Shown here: positions 1 to 5,742 of the stretch, in pieces
Layout: every line of letters begins with the position of its first letter
Position numbering within the stretch: the first letter of the stretch is position 1
Origin: Nitrososphaerales archaeon TH5895
GTDB lineage: Archaea; Thermoproteota; Nitrososphaeria; Nitrososphaerales; Nitrososphaeraceae
DNA: 6,289 nucleotides
Assembly (NCBI GenBank): GCA_014523695.1
Contig: JAATVS010000159.1
Coordinates: forward strand, 1-6,289
Direction: 5' to 3'
The notes under the pieces: generated by a model
Told to the model about the DNA's origin: nothing
Databases searched by the model: none
What the model saw: the letters and a program-made list of their open reading frames with translations, nothing else
Made by a program: the position numbers and the translations under genes

Positions 1-141
1 ACCACGCTTTGGATCAAACTGATATCCATCACCAACAAATTTCAATTTCTCCTCTGGATATCTAAAGGTGAACCTCTTGATCAAAAGATGTTTTGATCCT
101 GATTCAATACTCTTGATAAATCCACTAGCTGTACTACTCAA
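1..141 (-). CDS. nuoI: NADH-quinone oxidoreductase subunit I (NuoI), N-terminal 47 codons, partial
   Basis: This frame runs off the left edge of the window. It begins with TTG at 141-139, which shares two bases with the nuoH stop (TTGA), and stays open for 47 codons. The peptide contains KRFTFRYPEEKLKFVGDGYQ and then FDPKRG, which I recognise as the N-terminus of archaeal NuoI, the subunit that carries two 4Fe-4S clusters and wires electrons towards NuoB. The two CxxCxxCxxxCP ferredoxin motifs would lie beyond the edge, so they cannot be confirmed here. No ATG or GTG is available in frame nearby, which is why TTG was chosen. The gene follows nuoH directly, as in most complex I operons, and is probably translated by coupling to the nuoH stop. 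A perfect 8-bp inverted repeat lies within codons 15-21. It was missed by ORF calling because it is truncated and lacks ATG. Confidence 0.88.
   Translation of the reverse strand, partial: MSSTASGFIKSIESGSKHLLIKRFTFRYPEEKLKFVGDGYQFDPKRG
79..98. repeat. Perfect 8-bp inverted repeat with a 4-nt loop inside nuoI
   Basis: GATCAAAA (79-86) and TTTTGATC (91-98) are perfectly complementary around a GATG spacer. In the nuoI message the hairpin would begin about 43 nt after the TTG start, in codons 15-21. No terminator T-tract follows on the minus strand and the operon clearly continues, so it may be a translational element or coincidence. Confidence 0.4.
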
Positions 142-1451
142 TTTGGTGTTAGCAAACCCCCCGGCCCCAGTACTCCCCCATAAATCAAAGCTAGAGCTAT
201 AAACATGTTTATGAAGGACAAGACGATCAGTTTGTACCACCCAGTATGCAGCAATATGTCTATTCTAATTCTAGGGTTAATACCACGAATCAATAGCATC
301 AGATGGATCATAAGAAATGTTTTTGCGGTGAACCAGAATATTGCATTTGCAGTCGGGCCATGATAAAGTCCATCCAGAGTAAGGAGTTGTAAAAGTGGAG
401 GCTTCTCACCAGGTGGTCCTAACTGATCGGGAAAAATCTGCGGTCCCATCCAGCCGCCGAGAAATAAAACCACAAAGAGCGCAGCGAGAGCATATAGTTT
501 GACATATGTCCCCAATTGGATCAAGCCATAAATCATTCCTGAAGTTTCTGTAAGCCAGCCAGCTACAATTTCACTTTCTGCTTCTGGAAGGTCAAATGGA
601 ATTCTCTCCAGTTCGGCTAAAGAAGACATGAAGAAGACAAAAGCGCTGATAGGCAAGAATAGAATGAACCAGTAAGATGATTGTGCGTAAGTAATCTCGG
701 TAAGGTTCAAGGATCCAGATAAGATGACCACTGATAGTGCTGACAGAATAAATGGAATCTCAAAGGCTATGAGTTGGTGTAGGGCGCGTAGGCCACCGAT
801 GAAAGGGTATTTACTGTTGCTTGCCCACGAAAAAAGTACTTCGATTAACGGGAAAAATCCGAAAATTGCAAAAGCAACAATTAGGCCCACATCAATATTG
901 GAAACTACCCAACCCGGCGCAACGGGAATGAGACAGACAACAGCAGCTGCTGCAGCTACAAACGCAATTGGCGCAGCCCAAAATATCGGCTTGTCAGCCC
1001 CTGCTGGAATTATTATTTCTTTTGATACCAACTTCAAACCGTCAGCGACCAATTGGAAGAGGCCTTCAAAACCAGTGCCCAAAGCCTCGCGTCCTGCGTG
1101 AGATGGACCCACCCTTAACTGCATTCTCGCAAGAAACTTTCGTTCTATGAAAATTGTAGCGGCTGCAATAAGAGCAGCATACATAAATCCAGGAAAAACT
1201 GCGACCCTAAAGAATTCCGTATAGATTAGAAAATTGAGAATAGGAAGAGTCCTAGTTGGATCAATCATCATAGATAGAAATAGGTAAGGAGTAAGCACCT
1301 CTCCGTTTACTAACGGCAACGGAACATAGAATAGTATAACGAAGATAAGAGGAAGTACGATGACGGTGACTATAATGAGTACCCAGAATAGTAACCAAAC
1401 AACGCTAGCGACAAACGGACCGAATCTAAAGTCCTCAATGGGTGTGGTCAT
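138..1451 (-). CDS. nuoH: NADH-quinone oxidoreductase subunit H (NuoH), quinone-channel membrane subunit
   Basis: NuoH sits where the membrane and peripheral arms of complex I meet and forms much of the quinone channel. The 437-residue product is strongly hydrophobic and has the family signatures in order: ERK at 103-105 followed by QLRVGP at 111-116, RALHQLIAFEIP at 222-233 with the conserved Glu231, ERIPFDLPEAESEIVAG at 282-298 (acidic residues D287, E290, E292, E294), ETSGM at 302-306, and a C-terminal NPRIRID/GWYKL segment at 392-408. It is about 100 residues longer than typical bacterial NuoH. The extra length comes from an N-terminal region with an additional hydrophobic segment around 15-43 and a Pro-rich insertion near 335-368 before the last helices. 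The ATG lies 6 bp after the nuoD stop with GGTGAGGAG just upstream, so the start is well supported. The stop overlaps the nuoI start. Confidence 0.97.
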   Translation of the reverse strand: MTTPIEDFRFGPFVASVVWLLFWVLIIVTVIVLPLIFVILFYVPLPLVNGEVLTPYLFLSMMIDPTRTLPILNFLIYTEFFRVAVFPGFMYAALIAAATIFIERKFLARMQLRVGPSHAGREALGTGFEGLFQLVADGLKLVSKEIIIPAGADKPIFWAAPIAFVAAAAAVVCLIPVAPGWVVSNIDVGLIVAFAIFGFFPLIEVLFSWASNSKYPFIGGLRALHQLIAFEIPFILSALSVVILSGSLNLTEITYAQSSYWFILFLPISAFVFFMSSLAELERIPFDLPEAESEIVAGWLTETSGMIYGLIQLGTYVKLYALAALFVVLFLGGWMGPQIFPDQLGPPGEKPPLLQLLTLDGLYHGPTANAIFWFTAKTFLMIHLMLLIRGINPRIRIDILLHTGWYKLIVLSFINMFIALALIYGGVLGPGGLLTPN

Positions 1452-1453
1452 TG

Positions 1454-1462
1454 CTCCTCACC
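1454..1462 (-). promoter_or_regulatory. Shine-Dalgarno of nuoH, overlapping the nuoD stop codon
   Basis: On the minus strand the sequence GGTGAGGAG precedes the nuoH ATG. Its TGA is the nuoD stop codon. The GGTGA part ends 6 nt before the ATG and can pair with the anti-Shine-Dalgarno; the GGAG part is only 2 nt away. The arrangement suggests reinitiation or coupled translation of nuoH after nuoD. It also fixes the nuoH start. Confidence 0.6.
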
Positions 1463-2618
1463 GATCAGCCTCCACAGGCCAGTAATTCAAAGACCAATAT
1501 ACTGAAGGCATATCTCCCAATTTTGAACCAACCAACAAATGAGGAAGTGCAAGCAAATTCCTAAATGACCCAACGGATATCTTTACTCGATACGGTCTAG
1601 GAGTACCATCACTAACAATATAGTAGCCTAAAGCACCTCGCCCAGATTCTACCCGTCTATATGCTTCTCCGGGTGGCCCTTTGGGGTTAGGCTGCAGTTT
1701 GGCTCTTACTTCTCCCGATTCCGGCATTTTGTCTAGAAGTTGTCTAATTATATGACATGATTCTCTCATATCCAATAAAGGAACGTACGCACGCGCAAAG
1801 GAATCGCATGTTTTCATATACTGCACGTTGAAATCTATTTCATCATAAATGTCATAAGGCTCAGCTTTTCTAATATCGTACGGCACACCCGATGCTCTTA
1901 GGACGGAACCCGTAACCCCCAATTTGATTGCATCCTCTTTTGTCAAAACTGCCACGCCCTCAGTTCGCTGCCTAAGCAAGGGGTTATTATAGAATATGTC
2001 CTCATACTCTTTTAGTCGTCCCTCGAAGTATGAAACCTGTCGTAAACATCTGTCTTTGAAACCATAAGGGATATCGTTCCTAACCCCCCCAGGAATGTTA
2101 TAAGCATGAGTAACGCGTGCACCTGTCAAAGCTTCCAGGAGATCTATAAGTAATTCCCTGTCTCCCGTAGGCCACATGAACATTGTCGAATGGCCAAGAA
2201 AGATTCCGTAAATAGCAAGCCAGTAGAGGGTATAAACTTGTCTGTTGAGCTCCGAAGCAATAGCTCTAATAAACTGCGCTCTTCTTGGCACATCGATCTT
2301 GACTAGTTCTTCCACTGCAAGACTATAAGAGTATGTAATGTTACTAGAATCATGGATCACCGGTCTTTCCAAATGGGGAATATTCTGGATAAAGTTCCTA
2401 TATTCGCACATCTTTTCTTCGCCACGATGGACATATCCAGGATCTGGATCGCAGTCTACGATATAATCACCATCGACCTTGACGGTAAATCTGAAATGTC
2501 CAGACCCCGGATGCTGTGGTCCAACGCTCAACGTCATGAGTCGATCCTCTTCCGCTTCTTTAACTATCTCCAATCCGAGTCTTGTAGTTTCTGAGATTCT
2601 TTCCTCTTGATCAGACAT
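1458..2618 (-). CDS. nuoD: NADH-quinone oxidoreductase subunit D (NuoD), quinone-site subunit
   Basis: NuoD is the 49-kDa-type subunit that, with NuoB, forms the quinone-reduction pocket; it is related to the [NiFe]-hydrogenase large subunit but has no metal site. The 386-residue length is normal. Signatures are GPQHPGSGH at 33-41, DPGYVHRGEEK at 59-69, YSYSLAVEEL at 96-105, ITYAT-equivalent helix ELNRQVYTLYWL at 123-134, IPGGVRNDIP at 175-184, RASGVPYDIR at 241-250, and the terminal ADR. Two positions differ from Thermus Nqo4 when aligned by eye: the loop histidine is displaced (HPxxxH rather than HPxxH), and the position of the quinone-binding Tyr87 is Ile88. The gene is not fused to nuoC, from which it is separated by 4 bp. 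The start is supported by AGGAAGGT (2632-2625), 6 nt before the ATG. Confidence 0.97.
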   Translation of the reverse strand: MSDQEERISETTRLGLEIVKEAEEDRLMTLSVGPQHPGSGHFRFTVKVDGDYIVDCDPDPGYVHRGEEKMCEYRNFIQNIPHLERPVIHDSSNITYSYSLAVEELVKIDVPRRAQFIRAIASELNRQVYTLYWLAIYGIFLGHSTMFMWPTGDRELLIDLLEALTGARVTHAYNIPGGVRNDIPYGFKDRCLRQVSYFEGRLKEYEDIFYNNPLLRQRTEGVAVLTKEDAIKLGVTGSVLRASGVPYDIRKAEPYDIYDEIDFNVQYMKTCDSFARAYVPLLDMRESCHIIRQLLDKMPESGEVRAKLQPNPKGPPGEAYRRVESGRGALGYYIVSDGTPRPYRVKISVGSFRNLLALPHLLVGSKLGDMPSVYWSLNYWPVEADR

Positions 2619-2622
2619 ATAA

Positions 2623-3267
2623 CTACCTTCCTTTTATCCTAAACTCCTTTCGCAAAGGTGGAATATCTGCCCAGTCCTCTGGTAACAAAAAGCGATCGTT
2701 TCTTGGGTGATTGTCAAAATAAACACCAACCATCTCAAATGATTCTCGTTCGTGGTATTCGACACTTTTAAAAACTTTGATTAGTGATGGGAGCCTAGCA
2801 TTATCTCGATCGGTCCGTGTAGAGAGAGCAAGGATATGTGACGAAAGATTCTCCCTTGTATAAGAACCCAGATGATAAATCACTTCGATGTCACCGGTCT
2901 TGGGGTAATCTGTGGCGCTCACTGACTCTGCATGATCAAAGCCCGATTCATCTCGTATGTGGCTTGCAACCTCGACAATATCTTTTGGTGGGACTTCAAT
3001 CTTGATGCGGAGTGGTTTGATATAGATTATCTTTATAGAATTTCCAAATTTTGATACAAGGCCGTCAACAATTCCCCTTTCAAACTGTGGAAGGTCAGTC
3101 TTCTCTGACTTTAGCTGGACAGCACTGCTGCTCGACGGTTTTGAGGCGATGCTACTTCCGGTCTCTCCTTGCTCCACCGAAGTTGTGGGGAGATCATTGT
3201 TTGAAGCGACAATAGATGCAACGTCGCCTTTATCGTTACCTGAAGGTGAACCATTTGATTTGCTCAT
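2623..3267 (-). CDS. nuoC: NADH-quinone oxidoreductase subunit C (NuoC) with a disordered N-terminal extension
   Basis: NuoC is the 30-kDa-type accessory subunit of the peripheral arm, packed against NuoD. The recognisable domain spans about residues 60-214. It ends with the family signature: HERESFEMVGVYFDNHPRND at 172-191, then FLLPEDW at 193-199 and PPLRKEF at 203-209. Residues 1-58 are rich in Ser, Gly, Asn, Asp and Lys with no hydrophobic core. They look intrinsically disordered, and I know of no counterpart in bacterial NuoC. The ATG is 1 bp from the nuoB stop and no alternative ATG occurs until residue 179, so the extension appears to be genuinely translated. A weak AAAGGTCA upstream lies inside the end of nuoB. 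Translation is probably coupled to nuoB. Confidence 0.96.
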   Translation of the reverse strand: MSKSNGSPSGNDKGDVASIVASNNDLPTTSVEQGETGSSIASKPSSSSAVQLKSEKTDLPQFERGIVDGLVSKFGNSIKIIYIKPLRIKIEVPPKDIVEVASHIRDESGFDHAESVSATDYPKTGDIEVIYHLGSYTRENLSSHILALSTRTDRDNARLPSLIKVFKSVEYHERESFEMVGVYFDNHPRNDRFLLPEDWADIPPLRKEFRIKGR

Positions 3268-3268
3268 A

Positions 3269-3784
3269 CTATTTGATCTTTGACCTTTTGATCTTTTCTT
3301 GAAGTAGCATAGTACCTTGGATTAGTGTCTCAGGGCGTGGAGGACAACCGGGAACGTATACATCAACAGGAATTATTCCGTCCACACCAGGGAGCACATT
3401 GTAGGAATCTATATAGAGACCTCCTGTAATTGCACATGCACCCATAGCTATCACATATTTTGGTTCAGGCATCTGATCGTAAACCATCCTCAGCCTTGGT
3501 GCCATCTTTCTCGTCACGGTACCTTGGACTACAACCAAATCACATTGTCTAAGTGAACCAAAGGCCTCAATTATACCAAATCTTTCGACGTCATATCTTG
3601 GACCTGAGGCAGCTCCAAATTCCACACTGCAACATGCTGTCTCAAGATGCACGGGCCACAGAGACCAGACTCTTCCCCAATTAATGGCATACCCTAGCGG
3701 TGTATCAAGGGCTCTAACTAAGATATCTCCAACCTTACTTACCATTAAATTGAAGTTTGAAGGATTTACTAGATCCTTTATCAT
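3269..3784 (-). CDS. nuoB: NADH-quinone oxidoreductase subunit B (NuoB), N2 iron-sulfur cluster subunit
   Basis: NuoB carries cluster N2, the 4Fe-4S centre that passes electrons to quinone. The 171-residue product has all four expected ligands: the tandem cysteines C51-C52 in ETACCSVEFGA, C117 in GACAITGG, and C147 in VPGCPPRPE. It also has the conserved GPRYDVERFG at 61-70 and VVQGTVTRKMAP at 85-96, which match the family closely. The short lysine-rich tail (IKRSKIK) is unremarkable. An in-frame TAG lies four codons upstream of the ATG, so 3784 is the first plausible start. A near-perfect Shine-Dalgarno lies upstream. It is separated from nuoA by 61 bp, the largest gap within the nuo cluster, and is followed after 1 bp by nuoC. 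Confidence 0.98.
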   Translation of the reverse strand: MIKDLVNPSNFNLMVSKVGDILVRALDTPLGYAINWGRVWSLWPVHLETACCSVEFGAASGPRYDVERFGIIEAFGSLRQCDLVVVQGTVTRKMAPRLRMVYDQMPEPKYVIAMGACAITGGLYIDSYNVLPGVDGIIPVDVYVPGCPPRPETLIQGTMLLQEKIKRSKIK

Positions 3785-3798
3785 CCTGGGACTCTAAC

Positions 3799-3805
3799 TC
3801 CTCCT
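3799..3805 (-). promoter_or_regulatory. Strong Shine-Dalgarno (AGGAGGA) upstream of nuoB
   Basis: The minus strand reads AGGAGGA at 3805-3799, the strongest match to the anti-Shine-Dalgarno in the window. The spacing to the nuoB ATG is 14 nt, longer than usual. No closer in-frame start exists because of a TAG four codons before the ATG. The 61-bp nuoA-nuoB gap also contains an AATAAATAAATA run (3829-3818), which could be taken for a TATA box. Transcription from it would start near 3797 and lose this ribosome site, so read-through from upstream is the more consistent reading. Confidence 0.5.
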
Positions 3806-3845
3806 CTACTTGCTAAGTATTTATTTATTGTTAAACTCTTTCGTG

Positions 3846-4220
3846 CTACCAAATTCCCTTCCTCCCCGCCAAATATAATGAGTACCCCATGGCGGCGAAC
3901 ATTATCGCCAAGAACCCAATTATCGGTAAAGTAGCACTTCTGGGCAACGAAAACAACGAGACCCCCCAGACATAAAGGAAAATAGCCATAACATCGAAGA
4001 CGACAAACATCAAAATGTAAGCATAGTACTGCATCATAAAGTGGGTGCGACCTTCTCCAGAGGGCACTTGGCCGCATTCCATAGGCAGAAACTTGACAGG
4101 ATTGTATCGACGTCTAGGAGAGATAAGTCGAGAAATTACAAGGGCCGGAATAGATACAAGAAGGCCAAAACCGAGCATATATATAATTGGAGAAAATTGT
4201 GCTGCGGTCTCACCTGCCAA
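3846..4220 (-). CDS. nuoA: NADH-quinone oxidoreductase subunit A (NuoA), small membrane subunit
   Basis: NuoA is a three-helix subunit bordering the quinone channel. The 124-residue product shows the expected helices at about 11-33, 62-87 and 97-118. The loop signature MECGQVPSGEGRTHF at 47-61 contains the conserved Cys49, and MQYYAYILMFVVFDV at 63-77 contains Asp76. The usual FDVE is FDVM here: the second conserved acidic residue is Met78. The start is TTG at 4220-4218: an in-frame TAG lies nine codons upstream, no ATG or GTG intervenes, and the next ATG (Met15) would cut the first helix. No Shine-Dalgarno is evident, whereas a TATA-like box sits about 30 bp upstream, so the message may be leaderless. 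It is the first nuo gene, 45 bp after the flavoprotein gene. Confidence 0.95.
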   Translation of the reverse strand: MAGETAAQFSPIIYMLGFGLLVSIPALVISRLISPRRRYNPVKFLPMECGQVPSGEGRTHFMMQYYAYILMFVVFDVMAIFLYVWGVSLFSLPRSATLPIIGFLAIMFAAMGYSLYLAGRKGIW

Positions 4221-4245
4221 TTCAAGTCTGGCTGGTGATATTTCC

Positions 4246-4253
4246 TATAAAAA
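4246..4253 (-). promoter_or_regulatory. Candidate TATA box for nuoA (operon promoter)
   Basis: The minus strand reads TTTTTATA within the 45-bp gap between the flavoprotein gene and nuoA. Its centre is about 30 bp before the nuoA TTG. Given the usual archaeal spacing of about 25-30 bp from TATA box to transcription start, transcription would begin at or within a few bases of the start codon. This would let the nuo genes be transcribed independently of the upstream gene. No clear BRE was recognised. Confidence 0.45.
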
Positions 4254-4265
4254 TCTTGCCTTATC

Positions 4266-5456
4266 TTATGTAACGAGTCTGAACAAAGATCTTACCACAA
4301 GTTTGGGATGGCTTAGGCCAAGTTTTAGCATCTTCGACCGACTAAAGTCTGCTCTGATAAAGTCAAGAAATTCGTCCATCTTTAAGTCCGATATAATTTC
4401 AAGTTCTTGGTCCCATTCATTGTCTGAAAGCTTCAGCCATCTGGATTGCACCTTCAATGCTGAAGAGACTTTTGAAGAGAGGATGCGCTTGCAGGTGGTC
4501 TCATATTTCATGAGATGTTCCCTTGACCCATTGAAGGGTATTGAAGATGCGGCAACTTCTCCTGCCAATCTTCCAAACCTAATCGCATAACGTATGCCTT
4601 CTAACAACAGAGGATTGGAAAAACCGGCAGAGTCCCCCACTAACATAATACCATCATCGACAAAGCTTTTGACTAAACCTTGATTTGGTATCAATCCGTA
4701 ATGAAATTCGAGGGTCTGGATATTCTTAATTCTATCCAATGGTTTTAGTCGATTCTCAATTATCTGGTTTAGTTTTTTTATTGGATCCTCTATGGTATCT
4801 GGTCTACCTACACCCACCCCGATCCTAATTCTATTCCTGTTAACTGGGAAGACCCATGCATATCCAGCAGCTGAGTACATACTTCCGACCATAAGGTACC
4901 ACGTTTCTGGATCCAAATCATCACAATAGCATTCATATTCTGCTCCAGCGCCATACCTACTCCAAGCATTTATCAACCCAAGCTTTCGACCTATTTCCGC
5001 TCTAAACCCGCTTGCGTCTATTATAATGGTAGATTGAACATCTTTTTCGCCGGATAGTGATTTGATTCTAATACCCCTCTCGCCTGTTGAAGGGTTCAAT
5101 TTAACGTTGACGACATTGCATCTCACCCTGATCTCAGCTCCCGCCGCAGCAGCGAGAGCTCCCAAATATTGGTACGCTCTCCTCACATCCAAAACACAAC
5201 AATCTGGACGATCTGAAGTTAGTGTTACCTCATTATTAGGAGAAATAAAACAATAATTTTTGACTGGATTGTAATATTCTTGAGGGATTCCAAGATCCCT
5301 CATATCAGAGATCCAGGTAACTCCACTAGTTCGAACAAATTGAGCGATAGAGTCTTCTTTTTCGAAAAGACCAACCTTACAACCGGCTTTTGCAGCGGCT
5401 TGAGCAGCAGAAAGACCAGCTGGTCCACCACCCACGACTGCTACATCATATTTCAT
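4266..5456 (-). CDS. FAD-dependent oxidoreductase, geranylgeranyl reductase family
   Basis: The 396-residue product belongs to the GGR/FixC-like flavoprotein family, which hydrogenates isoprenoid chains of archaeal lipids, chlorophyll precursors or menaquinone. The N-terminal Rossmann motif is VVGGGPAGLSAAQAA (GGGPAG at 9-14) with the FAD-ribose acid at E32. A second motif is IIIDASG (144-150). The GGR-type active-site segment is AGYAWVFP (197-204), and the second FAD motif is MLVGDSAGFSNPLLLEGIRYA (271-291, GDSAG at 274-278). The region after the first motif reads VRTSGVTWISDM, as in some archaeal GGR-like proteins, rather than the CGG-type loop of plant enzymes. About 100 C-terminal residues are less conserved. 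No signal peptide is seen. The ATG is supported by position 1 falling just before the Rossmann strand. It may be co-transcribed with nuoA. The substrate (lipid or quinone) cannot be told from sequence. Confidence 0.9.
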   Translation of the reverse strand: MKYDVAVVGGGPAGLSAAQAAAKAGCKVGLFEKEDSIAQFVRTSGVTWISDMRDLGIPQEYYNPVKNYCFISPNNEVTLTSDRPDCCVLDVRRAYQYLGALAAAAGAEIRVRCNVVNVKLNPSTGERGIRIKSLSGEKDVQSTIIIDASGFRAEIGRKLGLINAWSRYGAGAEYECYCDDLDPETWYLMVGSMYSAAGYAWVFPVNRNRIRIGVGVGRPDTIEDPIKKLNQIIENRLKPLDRIKNIQTLEFHYGLIPNQGLVKSFVDDGIMLVGDSAGFSNPLLLEGIRYAIRFGRLAGEVAASSIPFNGSREHLMKYETTCKRILSSKVSSALKVQSRWLKLSDNEWDQELEIISDLKMDEFLDFIRADFSRSKMLKLGLSHPKLVVRSLFRLVT

Positions 5457-5659
5457 GGCTTATAATGATAACACTGATCAGTTATTTCATGTATTATTTG
5501 ATGGTTTTCATTCTTGTTCATGATGTAGCATTTGTCTAAGTCACTGTAACAACATCCAAAAACGAGAGCAAAGACATGATACGAACGTATTAAACGGAGA
5601 ATCGATTGAACCTTCCAAGGTTGAGTTGCATGTGACTTGACCGCCTTGTGTGATAGCAT
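5453..5659 (-). CDS. Doubtful small hypothetical ORF (68 codons) overlapping the flavoprotein start
   Basis: This open frame ends in ATGA, where its stop overlaps the ATG of the GGR-family gene. A GGGAG lies 4 nt before its own ATG, and a TATA box (5750-5743, readable on this strand) could drive it with a leader of about 60 nt. These are the points in favour. Against it, the peptide resembles no family I know, has no domain, signal or regular membrane segment, and is rich in His (6) and Cys (4) in no recognisable metal-binding spacing, as translated intergenic sequence often is. It could equally be the 5' leader of the flavoprotein mRNA. I rate it more likely non-coding. Confidence 0.22.
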   Translation of the reverse strand: MLSHKAVKSHATQPWKVQSILRLIRSYHVFALVFGCCYSDLDKCYIMNKNENHQIIHEITDQCYHYKP

Positions 5660-5742
5660 ACTTCTCCCAATTCGTTAGTTGCAAGGGCAGAAGGGGTTAT
5701 GTGAATAGAAAAACTAGAAGATTCCTAGTTCATGGATACAAA

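Noticed and set aside
724..1101. Plus-strand open frame of 125 codons (and an overlapping 60-codon frame)
   Set aside because: Both are antisense to the conserved core of nuoH. Their peptides are low in structure and rich in Ala, Thr and Arg, as is typical of shadow frames.
2352..2594. Plus-strand open frame of 80 codons
   Set aside because: It is antisense to the 5' part of nuoD, which has strong motifs there. It matches no family.
3818..3829. AATAAATAAATA as an internal promoter for nuoB
   Set aside because: Transcription from it would begin around 3797, downstream of the strong Shine-Dalgarno that nuoB seems to use. It is more likely just AT-rich spacer.
3781..4077. Minus-strand open frame of 98 codons overlapping nuoA
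   Set aside because: It is nuoA read in another frame plus the nuoA-nuoB gap. NuoA is clear from its helices and the MECG loop, so this frame is a shadow.
4045..4590. Plus-strand open frame of 181 codons
   Set aside because: It is antisense to the start of nuoA and the end of the flavoprotein gene, both well supported by family motifs. The peptide has no recognisable domain.
5712..5730. Inverted repeat AACTAG/CTAGTT as a terminator
   Set aside because: It has only 6-bp arms, no adjacent T-tract in either direction, and no gene end nearby that needs a terminator.
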